From Pseudomonadota bacterium (GTDB lineage Bacteria > Chloroflexota > UBA6077 > JAJPGT01): a DNA stretch of 64,000 bases. The notes under the pieces are model-generated. The model saw only the letters and a list, made by a program, of their open reading frames with translations, was not told the origin of the DNA and made no database searches. Position 1 is the first letter of the stretch. The number at the start of each line of letters is the position of its first letter. The stretch lies in the NCBI GenBank assembly GCA_021325655.1, contig JAJPGT010000052.1, positions 124,001 to 188,000 of the forward strand, given 5' to 3'. Made by a program: the position numbers and the translations under genes. This document shows positions 1 through 8,961 of the stretch, in pieces.

Positions 1-1
1 T

Positions 2-799
2 CGCACAGGCAGCGGGGTGGACAACGTGCCCGTCCGCGCCGCGACCGAGCGCGGCATTCTCGTCGCCCACACTCCGCAGGCAACCAGCGAGGGGGTGTCG
101 GACCACGTCGTCGGGCTGCTGCTCGCGGTGCTCAGGCAGATCCCGAAGCACGACCATGCCGTGCGCCGGGGCATCTGGAGTCGCGAGCACGGCTGGCCGC
201 TGGGGCACCTGCGCGGACAGACGCTGGGGCTGATCGGGTTTGGCACCATCGCCCGGCTGGTCGCGCGCAAGCTGCGCGGGTTCGAACTGACGGTCCTGGC
301 GCACGACCCCTACGTCGCCGCGGACGTCTTTGCCAGCCACGGCGCGCGCCCCACGAGCCTGGACGAGGTGCTCTCCGAGGCGGACTTCCTCTCTCTGCAC
401 TGCCCGCTGACCAGAGCCACCTACCACCTCATCGGCGAGCGGGAGCTGCGGCTGATGAAACCGACGGCGATGCTCATCAACACGGCCCGGGGCGCGGTCA
501 TCGACGAGCCGGTGCTGGTCCGGGCACTCAGCGAGGGCTGGATCGCCGCGGCCGGGCTGGACGTGCTGGAGCAGGAGCCGCCCGCCCCGGACAACCCGCT
601 GCTTCGGCTCGACAACGTCGTGCTGACACCCCACGTCGCCGGCTATTCGGACGAGTACCTGGACCTGAGCTGGCAGCTCTCCGTCGAGGCGGCGCTGGCG
701 CTGGCGCACGGCCACTGGCCCCGCGCCTACGTGAACCCGGAGGTCACCCAGCGCTGGGGGCTTGCCCCTGCCGACCGCGCTGGAGGGAGCGACGCGTGA
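2..799 (+). CDS. D-isomer-specific 2-hydroxyacid dehydrogenase, 5'-truncated by window edge
   Basis: This is the C-terminal 265 residues of an NAD-dependent 2-hydroxyacid dehydrogenase (phosphoglycerate dehydrogenase/glyoxylate reductase superfamily), a cytosolic enzyme interconverting a 2-hydroxy acid and a 2-keto acid. The frame is open to the window edge and the first residues read GSGVDNV, the conserved segment just before the dinucleotide-binding domain, so the true start lies upstream; the GTG at 17 is only the Val of that motif. Visible family marks are the Rossmann loop GLIGFGTIA, the catalytic Arg in INTARGAVID, the Glu in LEQEPP and the catalytic His in TPHVAG. It runs straight into the ABC permease gene by a TGATG overlap, so it probably heads or belongs to that sugar-uptake operon. 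The exact substrate cannot be told. Confidence 0.9.
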   Translation, partial: RTGSGVDNVPVRAATERGILVAHTPQATSEGVSDHVVGLLLAVLRQIPKHDHAVRRGIWSREHGWPLGHLRGQTLGLIGFGTIARLVARKLRGFELTVLAHDPYVAADVFASHGARPTSLDEVLSEADFLSLHCPLTRATYHLIGERELRLMKPTAMLINTARGAVIDEPVLVRALSEGWIAAAGLDVLEQEPPAPDNPLLRLDNVVLTPHVAGYSDEYLDLSWQLSVEAALALAHGHWPRAYVNPEVTQRWGLAPADRAGGSDA

Positions 800-1890
800 T
801 GGACGCCGCCCATACCCCGCCCGATCGCTATCAGCTCGCCGAGGAGGCGCTTACCGAGGCGCTGGAGCAGGAGGAGCCGGAGGCGCAGGCCAGTGGTCAG
901 ACCCGCGCCCGGCGGCTGCTCCAGTGGATGCTTGGCAGCCGCGAGCTTGCCACCCTGGCCGTCTGCATCCTGCTGTTCGCGCTCTTCACCGCCGGCAACC
1001 CGCGCTACGCCTCCGTCAACATCATCCTGGATATCGCTCGGCGGCTGACCCCGATCGCGCTGCTGGCCATCGGAATGACCTTCCTGATGGTGTCCGGCGA
1101 GCTGGATATCTCGATCGGGGCGAACTTCGGCTTCTGCAGCATCCTACTGGGGCAGTTGGCGAGCGAGCAGCACCATGATCCCTGGCTCTCCATGGTGATC
1201 GTGGTCCTAGTCGGCCTGGCCATCGGCACCATCAACGGGCTGGCCGTGACGCTGGTGGGCCTGCCGTCCTTCATCGCTACGCTGGGGATGCTGGCGGCGC
1301 TGCGTGGCCTGGGCAACGCGCTCACCGGCGGGGTGGGGACGTATGCCAAGGACACCGAGCAGTCCTTCTACACCTTCATGAGCGGCACCCTGCCCGGCAC
1401 GCGCATCCCGAACAGCTTCACCATCATGCTGGTGTGCCTGCTGATCGGGGCGCTGGTGCTGGGCAAGACCAAGTTCGGCAGCGACGTGTACGCCACCGGC
1501 GGCAACGTCGAGGCGGCCCGCAACAACGGCATCGACACCCGGCGGACCAAGCTTATCTGCTTCATGCTCACCGGCCTGCTCGGCGGCCTGACCGGCGCAA
1601 TGCAGTTCGGCTGGGTCCAGTATTCGCCCGGCAACAGCGGCATCGGCTTCGAGCTGCAGGTAATCGCCGCCGCGATCATCGGCGGCGTGGGGCTGTTCGG
1701 CGGCCGGGGCACGGTGATCGGCAGCTTCCTGGGTGGCGTGATCCTGAGCATGCTCACCAGCGGGCTGATCATGATCGGCGTCAAGGACTACTGGGACGGC
1801 GTCCTGTCCGGCCTGGTGATCGTCGCCACGGTTGGGCTGGACCTGCTGGTCCGGCGCGGCGCGGCGCGGGCGCTGGAACAGGCGGCGTGA
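799..1890 (+). CDS. Ribose/xylose-type ABC transporter permease (RbsC-like)
   Basis: A 363-residue integral membrane permease of the BPD_transp_2 family (RbsC/XylH/AraH), which forms the sugar channel with the second permease downstream. The ATG at 799 overlaps the upstream TGA as TGATG and has GGAGGG 11 nt before it; an in-frame GTG at 796 is less likely. An acidic, Glu-rich N-terminal tail of about 45 residues precedes the first hydrophobic segment. Family signatures include GMTFLMVSGELDISIG, the small-residue GLAIGTINGLAVTLVGLPSFIATLG stretch (about residues 135-160) and the late AAAIIGGVGLFGGRGTVIGS segment. It pairs with a paralogous permease in the same operon, suggesting a heterodimeric channel. 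Pentose or hexose specificity is not evident. Confidence 0.93.
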   Translation: MDAAHTPPDRYQLAEEALTEALEQEEPEAQASGQTRARRLLQWMLGSRELATLAVCILLFALFTAGNPRYASVNIILDIARRLTPIALLAIGMTFLMVSGELDISIGANFGFCSILLGQLASEQHHDPWLSMVIVVLVGLAIGTINGLAVTLVGLPSFIATLGMLAALRGLGNALTGGVGTYAKDTEQSFYTFMSGTLPGTRIPNSFTIMLVCLLIGALVLGKTKFGSDVYATGGNVEAARNNGIDTRRTKLICFMLTGLLGGLTGAMQFGWVQYSPGNSGIGFELQVIAAAIIGGVGLFGGRGTVIGSFLGGVILSMLTSGLIMIGVKDYWDGVLSGLVIVATVGLDLLVRRGAARALEQAA

Positions 1891-2005
1891 GGCTTTGGGC
1901 GGCGGGAGGCGCTGGCGCCTATGCAGTGATGGTCCTTTGGCGGCCCTCGGCGCGATGTTCGTTCCCCATCCACGCTCCTGAACTGCGTTTGGAGGAGGCC
2001 ACTCC

Positions 2006-3196
2006 ATGAGCGACACGCCCGATGCTGCGGGGCGCTCTTTTACCCGCAGGCTGTTCCTTCAGGCGAGCACGTCTGCTCTAACCGTCACCGCGCTGAGCGG
2101 GCTGCTGGCAGCCTGCCAGGCGCCAGCGCCACCGACGAGCGCTACCAGCGCGCCCGCCCCGGCGGCAACGAACGCGTCCGCGCCGGGCGCGACTGCCGCA
2201 CCGGCGCAGGCCGCCACCGCCGCTCCGGCGGTTGCTTCGAGCGGGGGCGGCGCCCCGCTCGGCCCGAAGCGCAAGGTGATCCTGGTGCCCCAGGACGCCG
2301 GGGACTGGAACGCGCCCGCCCGCGTCGGCGCCCGCGATTTCTGCGCCCTGGCCGGCTGGGAGTTCCAGCACCTGGGCAACCCAGTCTACTCCGTGGAGAA
2401 CCACGTCGAGCAGGTCAACAACGCGATCGCCGCCAAGCCGGACATCATCATCACCGAGCTGGAGAACGTGGGGCTGGTGCCCGTCTTCCAGAAGGCGCAG
2501 GCGGCCGGCATCACCATGGTGATCTTCGACCAGGGGATCGATACGGAGGCGGCCAAGCTGGGCGTGGCAGTGGTCAACCAGGATGAATTCGCCGCTGGCG
2601 TCATTAACGGGACGCAGGCTGCCACCGTCGCACACAAGACCCTGAACAAGACGGAGGGCATCTTCGGGATCGGCAACGGCAATCCCGGCGCGACCTCGAT
2701 CGACAAGCGCCAGAATGGCACCAAGCAGGGGATCGAGGACTACAACAAGGCTAACGGCACCAACTTCACCACGGATCTGTTCCCGGACGACGAGTTCTTC
2801 GACGCAAACTCCTCGATCCAGAAGTGGGGGGCGAAGCTCGACCAGTACGGGGACAAGCTGATCGGGATGATCGGCGTCGGCAACCCGACCCCGATGGTCA
2901 AGGCGCTCCAGGCCCACGGCATCGACAAGGGGAAGGTCGTCGTCGGATCCACGGACGCCAACCCGGACATTCTGAATCTGATCGACCAGGGTTGGGTCTC
3001 CTGGGGCATCGATCAGCAGTTCCCGGCGATGGGCTTCCTGGCCACGACCGCCGGCTGGCTCCAGTTGGAGCTCGGCTTCCCCCAGAAGACGATCAGGGTC
3101 GGCGGCGAGCTGGTGACCAAGGACAACCTGGCCGCGGTCAAGGCCCGCACCGACAAGTGGGTGGCGCAGGCCAAGCAGTACGGCGACCTGAAGTAG
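2006..3196 (+). CDS. Sugar ABC transporter substrate-binding lipoprotein
   Basis: A 396-residue periplasmic-binding-protein-type solute receptor (ribose-binding RbsB/peripla_BP_4 class) anchored outside the membrane. The N-terminus has a twin-arginine-like signal TRRLFLQ (residues 13-19), a hydrophobic core, and a lipobox LAAC with lipidated Cys37. An Ala/Pro/Thr-rich linker (about 38-80) tethers the globular domain, beginning at KRKVILVPQD. GGAGGAGG upstream of the ATG at 2006 is a strong ribosome-binding site. It sits between a permease and the ATPase gene, with a perfect hairpin just after its stop. RbsB-type folds bind monosaccharides; the actual ligand is unknown. Confidence 0.92.
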   Translation: MSDTPDAAGRSFTRRLFLQASTSALTVTALSGLLAACQAPAPPTSATSAPAPAATNASAPGATAAPAQAATAAPAVASSGGGAPLGPKRKVILVPQDAGDWNAPARVGARDFCALAGWEFQHLGNPVYSVENHVEQVNNAIAAKPDIIITELENVGLVPVFQKAQAAGITMVIFDQGIDTEAAKLGVAVVNQDEFAAGVINGTQAATVAHKTLNKTEGIFGIGNGNPGATSIDKRQNGTKQGIEDYNKANGTNFTTDLFPDDEFFDANSSIQKWGAKLDQYGDKLIGMIGVGNPTPMVKALQAHGIDKGKVVVGSTDANPDILNLIDQGWVSWGIDQQFPAMGFLATTAGWLQLELGFPQKTIRVGGELVTKDNLAAVKARTDKWVAQAKQYGDLK

Positions 3197-3220
3197 GCCG
3201 GGCGCGGGTGGCGTCCGATC

Positions 3221-3249
3221 CGGGTGGGCGGGGGCTGGCCGCCCACCCG
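3221..3249 (+). terminator. GC hairpin after binding-protein gene (attenuator/processing stem)
   Basis: A perfect 11-bp inverted repeat, CGGGTGGGCGG and CCGCCCACCCG, with a 7-nt loop, lies 24 nt past the binding-protein stop and 30 nt before the ATPase start. There is no T tract and the operon continues in the same direction. It is therefore more likely a partial terminator or an RNA-stabilising stem that leaves more binding-protein message than transporter message. Confidence 0.6.
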
Positions 3250-3279
3250 CCCGCACGGCCAGCGACGAGGAGGAGGACG

Positions 3280-4029
3280 GTGGCAACGGCCACGGCAACC
3301 GCGTACTTGCAAGGGCGCGGCCTGTCCAAGAGCTTCGGGCACGTGCGTGCCCTGCAGGACGTGGACATCGACGTCTTCGAGGGTGAAGTCCTCGCCATCG
3401 TCGGGGACAATGGCGCCGGCAAATCAACGCTGACCAAGATTCTGAGCGGCGTCTATCAGCCCGACAAGGGCGAGATTCGGGTCGAAGGGCGGCCGGTGCG
3501 GATCCCGAACCCACGCGAGGCGCGCGAGTTCGGGATCGCCACCGTCTTCCAGAACCTGGCCCTGGTGGATTGCCGCGACGTGGCCACCAACCTGTTCCTC
3601 GGCCGCGAGCCCACCCGCTGGGGCATCTTCGTGGATCGCCGCAAGATGCTGGCGGACGCCCGGCGGGTGATCGCGGACCTGCGCGTGAACGTCCCGTCGC
3701 TCACCGTCGAGGCCGGGCAGCTCTCTGGCGGGCAGCGGCAATCGGTCGCCATCGGCCGAGCCACCTCCCAGCAAGCGCGAATCATCATCATGGACGAGCC
3801 GACCGCGGCGCTGGGCGTCCGCGAGTCGCGCAAGGTGCTGGACCTCATCCTCCGCCTCAAGGCTGCCGGCATTGGCGTGGTCGTCATCAGCCACAACATG
3901 CGCCACGTGTTTTCGATCTTCGACCGGGTGATGGTCCTGCGCCACGGCCGCCTGGTCGGGGTGCGGCGCAAGGGCGAGACCACTCCCGACGAGATCGTCC
4001 GGCTGATCGTCGGCGCGGACACCTTGTAA
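3280..4029 (+). CDS. Sugar ABC transporter ATP-binding protein, single nucleotide-binding domain
   Basis: A 249-residue cytosolic ATPase powering the importer encoded around it. The start chosen is the GTG at 3280 behind GAGGAGGAGGA; the frame is open upstream but that part is not homologous. Walker A is GDNGAGKST (residues 42-50), signature LSGGQRQ, Walker B IIIMDEPTAA and the H-loop VVISHNM. Ribose-type ATPases such as RbsA normally have two tandem domains of about 500 residues in total; this one has a single domain, as in the FrcA subgroup, so two copies should assemble with the two permeases. It lies 17 nt before the next permease. Confidence 0.93.
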   Translation: MATATATAYLQGRGLSKSFGHVRALQDVDIDVFEGEVLAIVGDNGAGKSTLTKILSGVYQPDKGEIRVEGRPVRIPNPREAREFGIATVFQNLALVDCRDVATNLFLGREPTRWGIFVDRRKMLADARRVIADLRVNVPSLTVEAGQLSGGQRQSVAIGRATSQQARIIIMDEPTAALGVRESRKVLDLILRLKAAGIGVVVISHNMRHVFSIFDRVMVLRHGRLVGVRRKGETTPDEIVRLIVGADTL

Positions 4030-4046
4030 GGGCGAGGAGGCCGACG

Positions 4047-5132
4047 ATGGGCGGCGTAGCCGGCGTCCCGGCGGACGGATTCGACGAGGCGGAAGAGACC
4101 CTGACCGCGGTGCTGGCCGAAGAGACGGTAGAGCTCGCGGCGGAGGGGCACCGACTGGCGCTGCTGCGGCTCGTCCTCCGCAGCCGTGGCACCGTCATCA
4201 CGCTCGTCGCCCTCGTCCTGTTCGCCGTGTTCTCGCTGACCACCAGCACCTTCCTCACCTCCGACAACCTCTTCAACATCCTGCGCAACATCTCGTTCAT
4301 CGGTATCGTCGCAACCGGCATGACCTTCCTGCTCGTCGCGGGCGAGATCGATCTTTCGGTCGGGTCTGTGTTCGGCTTCCTCACCGTAGTCATGGGGGTG
4401 CTCGTCGCCCGTCTCGGCATCAGTCCCTGGCCGGCCCTGCTGCTGGTGATCGCGCTCGGCGCCCTGGTGGGGCTCGTCAACGGGCTCATCTCCACCCGGC
4501 TGGCGATCCCCTCGTTCGTCGTCACCCTGGCCGGCTTCACCGCCTACCGCAGCGCAGCGCTGCTCGTCTCCGGGCCGCAGCCCTCCGCCGTCGAGGGGGC
4601 AGGCCTTTTCTATCAGGTGACGGGCGGCGACATCGGCGCGGGCCTCCCCTGGCTGGTGGTCTGGATGGCGGTGGTGATGCTGATCGGCGGCGTAATCCTG
4701 GCGACCACTAAGTTCGGCTACCACGTCTACGCCACCGGCGGGAGCTTGGAGGCGGCACGCAACAGCGGGATCGACACCCGTCGCGTCAAGCTCATCTGCT
4801 TCATGCTCACCAGCGGGCTGTGCGGCCTGGTGGCCGCGCTGATCTTCGGCTACCTGCATGGCGCTGCGCCGACCACCGGCACCGGCTTCGAGTTCCGCGT
4901 CATCGGCGCGGTGATCGTCGGCGGGGTGGCGCTCACGGGGGGGCGTGGGTCCGTCTATGGCTCCCTGATGGGAGCGGTGATCATCGGGATGATCACCAAT
5001 GGGCTGGTGCAGTTGGGTTACTCGCAGTATTACGGCGACGTGGCGACCGGCGTGCTCATCATGCTGGCAGGCGCCCTGGACCTCTACACCCGGTTCACCG
5101 CGGCGCGCAGCCTGCATTACCTCGAGGGATAG
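4047..5132 (+). CDS. Ribose/xylose-type ABC transporter permease (second, paralogous)
   Basis: A 361-residue membrane permease of the RbsC family, start ATG 4047 behind GAGGAGG. It is clearly related to the permease at 799: an acidic N-terminal tail (DEAEETLTAVLAEE), GMTFLLVAGEIDLSVG, GLVNGLISTRLAIPSFVVTL, and the shared block FGYHVYATGGSLEAARNSGIDTRR also present almost unchanged in the first permease. The pair probably arose by duplication and forms a heterodimeric pore. It is the last gene of the operon; a convergent gene ends 41 bp downstream. Confidence 0.93.
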   Translation: MGGVAGVPADGFDEAEETLTAVLAEETVELAAEGHRLALLRLVLRSRGTVITLVALVLFAVFSLTTSTFLTSDNLFNILRNISFIGIVATGMTFLLVAGEIDLSVGSVFGFLTVVMGVLVARLGISPWPALLLVIALGALVGLVNGLISTRLAIPSFVVTLAGFTAYRSAALLVSGPQPSAVEGAGLFYQVTGGDIGAGLPWLVVWMAVVMLIGGVILATTKFGYHVYATGGSLEAARNSGIDTRRVKLICFMLTSGLCGLVAALIFGYLHGAAPTTGTGFEFRVIGAVIVGGVALTGGRGSVYGSLMGAVIIGMITNGLVQLGYSQYYGDVATGVLIMLAGALDLYTRFTAARSLHYLEG

Positions 5133-5172
5133 CGGCCAGCCGCGCGCCGCCCACGCCGCGCCTGCACGGGCC

Positions 5173-5823
5173 TCAGCGCGGGCGTCCGTTCGCCTCCGCC
5201 AGGAGCGCCGCCCGCCGCTCCGCCTGCACCGCCGCGATCCATGCCTCCACCTCCTGCACCTGCTCGGGGCGATGCAGCGCCAATGGCTTCGGGCTGGTTG
5301 GCAGGCTCAGGCAGTCGTCCAGGTCCAGGTATAGCTCGCGCACGGGCAGCCCTGGCGGCACGGGGTGGCGCTGGCGCTTAACGGCGGCCCAGTCGTGCGC
5401 CGGCCCGGTCTTCACCGACAGCGCCAGCCCGTAGGCGCAGCCGGATTCGATCACCACGAAGTCCAGCCCCTCCAGGTCCAGTAGCTCGGCGCGCAGCACC
5501 AGCGGGAAGTGCGCCCGCAGCACGAGCTCGAAGTGGTGCTGGCGGACCAGCGCCGCCCAGGCCTTGTAGGCACGGGCGCGAACGCCGGCCGGGTCGGCGA
5601 TCCCGGCCAGGGAGTACAGGTGCGTGGCGAACACCTCCTGAGTCGGTGGGAGCGCGGTCAGCGGTCCCGTCAGGTCCCAGTACAGCCCCACCAGGCTCGG
5701 GAACAGCGCCCGCTCGACCTTCGGGTGGGCCGGCAGGAAGTCGACGCGGTACCCGCCCAGCGCTGCCTCGAGGCGGGCCCGCGCCCGCTCCGCATCGCTC
5801 GGCATTATCCTGCACGTCTTCAT
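5173..5823 (-). CDS. Conserved-looking hypothetical protein, orphan gene
   Basis: I do not recognise this 216-residue soluble protein. It has no signal peptide or membrane segment, an Arg/Ala-rich helical N-terminus and C-terminus, and a central hydrophobic core around [25 protein letters not shown]. That D...E..K spacing loosely recalls PD-(D/E)XK nuclease cores, but I would not assign it on this. A second possible start is Met7 (codon at 5803-5805). It has its own putative promoter at 5873-5899 and convergent or divergent neighbours, so it is a single-gene unit. Codon use matches flanking genes. Confidence 0.6.
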   Translation of the reverse strand: MKTCRIMPSDAERARARLEAALGGYRVDFLPAHPKVERALFPSLVGLYWDLTGPLTALPPTQEVFATHLYSLAGIADPAGVRARAYKAWAALVRQHHFELVLRAHFPLVLRAELLDLEGLDFVVIESGCAYGLALSVKTGPAHDWAAVKRQRHPVPPGLPVRELYLDLDDCLSLPTSPKPLALHRPEQVQEVEAWIAAVQAERRAALLAEANGRPR

Positions 5824-5872
5824 GCGTTCGGCTCGCTCAATGGCGTGCTATCGGGGCGCCAGCCCCGCCGAG

Positions 5873-5899
5873 AGCATAGCAGAGCCAGTATTCCGTCAA
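5873..5899 (-). promoter_or_regulatory. Putative sigma-70 promoter for the 5173-5823 gene
   Basis: Reading the minus strand, TTGACG (5899-5894) is followed by TATGCT (5878-5873). The spacer is only 15 bp (16 if the -35 is taken as GTTGAC), which weakens the call. The -10 lies 50 nt upstream of the ATG. Confidence 0.35.
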
Positions 5900-5985
5900 C
5901 CGAGCACAGCGCGTTGGCGCGCGACGTGCATACGCGTGGCCCGAGGATTCGGGCGCCCTCCGAGGGGGCCCGGCGGGGGGGCGTG

Positions 5986-6930
5986 ATGAAGTTCAACGAG
6001 AACGCGCGGCTCGATCCCTCGCAGGTCGAGGACGAGCGCGGATCCAGCGGGGGTTTCGGTGGGTGGGCTCGCGGCGGCTACGGCCGCGGCGGGGTCGCCA
6101 TCGGCGGGGGCGGAATCGGAGTCCTCATCCTCATAGTTGTCATGCTGTTGCTGGGGATCAACCCGTTTGGCGACAGCGGGGGCTACGCGGGGCCGTCGGC
6201 GTACTCGCCCAGCGCCCCGTACGGGCAGCTCAACGATCGTACCGCGGGCGACGGGAGCACCCTGGCCCAGGAGTGCCGAACCGGCGCCGACGCCAACCGC
6301 CGCGAGGATTGCCGGATCGTCGGCTTCGTCAACAGCATCCAGGCGTACTGGAGCGAGGAGCTGGCCCGGCGCGGGCAGGCGTACCAGCCCGCGAAGACGC
6401 GCTTCTTCACCGACGCCATCCAGACCGGCTGCGGCATGGCCACGTCGGAGGTCGGGCCATTCTACTGCCCGCGGGACAAGTACGTGTACATCGACCTCGG
6501 GTTCTTCGACGAGCTGCGGACGAAGTTCGGGGCGCAGGGCGGGCCGCTGGCGCAGGCGTACGTCCTGGCCCACGAGTACGGCCACCACATCCAGGACCTG
6601 GAGGGCACCCTGGCCCAGACGACCGGCGACCGCGGTGGCCCACAGAGCGGCTCGGTGCGCATCGAGCTCCAGGCGGACTGCTACGCCGGGGTCTGGGCGG
6701 ACCACGCCACCCAGACCGGCTACCTGACCAACCTGACCGACGCCGACATCGCCGACGCTCTGGACGCCGCGGCCGCGGTGGGCGACGACCGTATTCAGAA
6801 GGAGTTCCAGGGGCGGGTGAACCCGGAGACCTGGACGCACGGCTCCTCGCAGCAGCGCCAGCGTTGGTTCACGACCGGCTATCGCAACGGCGACATGGAC
6901 GCCTGCGACACCTTCCACGGCCCGATCTAG
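5986..6930 (+). CDS. Membrane-anchored neutral zinc metallopeptidase (YpfJ family)
   Basis: A 314-residue predicted zinc peptidase of the neutral zinc metallopeptidase family (YpfJ-like). The order is a short cytosolic N-terminus ([19 protein letters not shown]), a Gly/Arg-rich stretch, one transmembrane segment (about residues 42-62, [14 protein letters not shown]) and an extracytoplasmic catalytic domain. The zinc motif HEYGHH has His196, Glu197 and His200; the downstream ELQADCYAG supplies the third ligand region, all typical of the family. Cysteines in the domain suggest disulfides. The ATG at 5986 follows a G-rich stretch; the GTG at 5983 is an alternative. Substrate unknown. Confidence 0.9.
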   Translation: MKFNENARLDPSQVEDERGSSGGFGGWARGGYGRGGVAIGGGGIGVLILIVVMLLLGINPFGDSGGYAGPSAYSPSAPYGQLNDRTAGDGSTLAQECRTGADANRREDCRIVGFVNSIQAYWSEELARRGQAYQPAKTRFFTDAIQTGCGMATSEVGPFYCPRDKYVYIDLGFFDELRTKFGAQGGPLAQAYVLAHEYGHHIQDLEGTLAQTTGDRGGPQSGSVRIELQADCYAGVWADHATQTGYLTNLTDADIADALDAAAAVGDDRIQKEFQGRVNPETWTHGSSQQRQRWFTTGYRNGDMDACDTFHGPI

Positions 6931-7100
6931 CCCCCGGCTCCGCCCCGGGTGGAGCGCTCAGGTTCTCCAGGCGCGAACCCGGAGGTCCAGCGCCAGGAGT
7001 GGCATCGCGATCGCGACTATATCCTCGTTGCACGCTTCGACGCGGCCGGTGTCCCAGCGCTCCTCCGCTTCCTGCTCGCCGACGCCTCCCCGGCCTGGCG

Positions 7101-7976
7101 CTACCCCTTGAGCGCGCCCGCCACCAGTCCGCGGATGAAGTAGCGCTGGCCCACCAGGTACACGAGCACCATCGGGAGGCTGGAAAGCAGCAGCCCGGCC
7201 ATCTGCACCGGAACGTCGTTGTTGTAGCGCGACCCGAACACGGTGATCCCAACCATGAGCGTCCGCAACTCCTCCTTGGGCAGCAGCACCAGCGCAACCA
7301 GTAGCTCGTTCCAGACCCACAGGGTGTTCACCACGATCAGCGTCACCAGCGCCGGGCCCGAGAGCGGCAGCACGATCAGCAGCAGCACCTGGAGCGGGGA
7401 GGCGCCGTCGATCAGGGCGGACTCGATCACCTCGTGGGGGATGCTCTTGAAGAAGTTGGTCAGCAGGTACACCGAGAACGGGGTGACCAGCCCGGCGTAG
7501 ACCAGGATGGCGCCGGGGTAGGTGCTGATGAGCTGGAGCTGGGTCAGCATCAGGAACTGTGGGACGATCAGCACGACAGGGGGGATGACCATCAGCGAGG
7601 TAATGCCAGACAGCAGGGGGCCGCGGCCGGCGAAGCGCATGCGGGCGAAGGCGAAAGCGGCCAGCACGGACACGACGGTGGACAGCACCACCGAGCCGAC
7701 CGCCAGGATGACGCTGTTGCCGAACCAGAGGAAGAAGCGCCCGCCGCGCAGCGCGGTATCGAAGCTCTCCAGCGTCCACGGGCTGGGCAGGCCGAACTTG
7801 TCCGCCGAATAGTCCGCCTGGGTCTTGAAGGCGGTGATGACCAGGAAGTAGAGCGGGAACAGCACCACCAGCGCCGCTGCCAGCAGCACGAGCTGCTTCA
7901 TCCAGGTGGCGCTGCGCGCCTCCACGGCGCGCGCCTCGGTCCGCGCCGCGGCCTCGTAGCCGGCCTGGGCGCTCAT
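7101..7976 (-). CDS. Carbohydrate ABC transporter permease, MalG type
   Basis: A 291-residue inner-membrane permease of the binding-protein-dependent transport family. The start is the ATG at 7976, which overlaps the upstream permease stop (ATGA) and follows GGAGGAG; the frame stays open further upstream only by chance. The membrane segment begins near MKQLVLLAAALVVLFPLYF, and the EAA loop that docks to the ATPase reads IPHEVIESALIDGASPLQ. It is the distal gene of a minus-strand operon containing a partner permease, SDR enzyme and binding protein. No ATPase gene lies in the operon, so a shared MsmK/UgpC-type ATPase encoded elsewhere is presumably used. Confidence 0.92.
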   Translation of the reverse strand: MSAQAGYEAAARTEARAVEARSATWMKQLVLLAAALVVLFPLYFLVITAFKTQADYSADKFGLPSPWTLESFDTALRGGRFFLWFGNSVILAVGSVVLSTVVSVLAAFAFARMRFAGRGPLLSGITSLMVIPPVVLIVPQFLMLTQLQLISTYPGAILVYAGLVTPFSVYLLTNFFKSIPHEVIESALIDGASPLQVLLLIVLPLSGPALVTLIVVNTLWVWNELLVALVLLPKEELRTLMVGITVFGSRYNNDVPVQMAGLLLSSLPMVLVYLVGQRYFIRGLVAGALKG

Positions 7977-8848
7977 TCCAGCTCCTCCGCCTCGCTCCGC
8001 AGCCGGAAGTGGAACAGCGGCAGGATCAGCGCCAGCGTGGCCAGGAACAGGATCACTGCCACGGCGGAGGCGACCCCGGGCAGCGCGTTCCGGAAGGCGA
8101 AATTGTAGATGTACAGCTCCATGATCTGCGTAGCGTTGCCCGGGCCACCCTTGGTCATGGTGTAGACGTAGGAGAAGACCCAGGCGAGCATGGTGATGAC
8201 GCTGACCACCACGTAGAACTCGATCACGCTTTTGAGCTGGGGGATGGTGACGTACCAGAGCCGCTGCCACCAGCCGGCGCCGTCGATCTTCGCTGCGTCG
8301 AACAGCTCCTCGTTCAGGCTGAGCAGCCGGGCCAGGAACAGGATGATCCCGAAGCCGGACTCGCGCCAGACGATGACGAACATCACCGTCCAGAGCGCCA
8401 GCCCGGCGCTGCCGATCCAGTCGAGCGCCAGGAAGCCCAGCCCGAGCGAGCGGAGAAGCTGGTTGACCACACCATTGAGCTGGAACATGTTGCTGAAGAT
8501 CAGCCCCACCACTGGCACGGCCAGGATGTACGGCAGGAAGAAGAGCGTCCGGTACAGCTTCCAGCCGGCGACGCGCTCGTACAGCAGCACCCCGAGCACC
8601 AGCGACAGCAGGGTCATGATTGGGACGAGCAGCAGGAGCTGCGCGTTGTGGCGGATCGCCGCCTGGAAGATGTCGTCGCGGAGAATGGAGGCATAGTTCT
8701 CCAGCCCGATGAACGGCCCGGTCGCCCCGCGAATCCGCCGGGTGCTGAAGTCGAACACCGCCACGAGCGGGTAGCCGAAGACCACCAGCAGCAGCGCCAG
8801 CATCGGCGCCAGGTACAGGTAGGGGGTGAGCCGCCCGGTCCGCAGCAT
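7973..8848 (-). CDS. Carbohydrate ABC transporter permease, MalF type
   Basis: A 291-residue polytopic permease, partner of the adjacent MalG-type protein. It opens with TPYLYLAPMLALLLVVFGYP, the usual first membrane helix of MalF/UgpA-type subunits, and carries the EAA loop NEELFDAAKIDGAGWWQR. The 4-bp overlap with the next gene implies translational coupling. The ligand is set by the binding protein at 9885-11267. Confidence 0.92.
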   Translation of the reverse strand: MLRTGRLTPYLYLAPMLALLLVVFGYPLVAVFDFSTRRIRGATGPFIGLENYASILRDDIFQAAIRHNAQLLLLVPIMTLLSLVLGVLLYERVAGWKLYRTLFFLPYILAVPVVGLIFSNMFQLNGVVNQLLRSLGLGFLALDWIGSAGLALWTVMFVIVWRESGFGIILFLARLLSLNEELFDAAKIDGAGWWQRLWYVTIPQLKSVIEFYVVVSVITMLAWVFSYVYTMTKGGPGNATQIMELYIYNFAFRNALPGVASAVAVILFLATLALILPLFHFRLRSEAEELE

Positions 8849-8880
8849 CGGTCAGCCCCGGCCCACAGTGTGGCCGCGCA

Positions 8881-8903
8881 GCCGGCGCGGCGCGATCGCC
8901 GGC
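8881..8903 (-). terminator. Short GC hairpin between SDR and permease genes
   Basis: A 7-bp stem, GCCGGCG paired with CGCCGGC, with a 9-nt loop, lies in the 113-bp gap between the SDR stop and the MalF-type permease start. It may tune operon expression; at this G+C content a stem this short can arise by chance. Confidence 0.3.
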
Positions 8904-8961
8904 GCCGTGCAGAATACGCCGTCCAGCACGGCGGGAGCGGGCAGAAAGAAGCCACCCATCC

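Noticed and set aside
3456-5117. A 553-codon antisense open frame over the ATPase and permease genes
   Set aside because: It spans two well-defined plus-strand genes and shows no motifs; shadow frame.
6949-7143. A 64-codon open frame after the zinc peptidase gene
   Set aside because: No ribosome-binding site and it overlaps the convergent permease stop; the gap 6931-7100 holds no supported gene.
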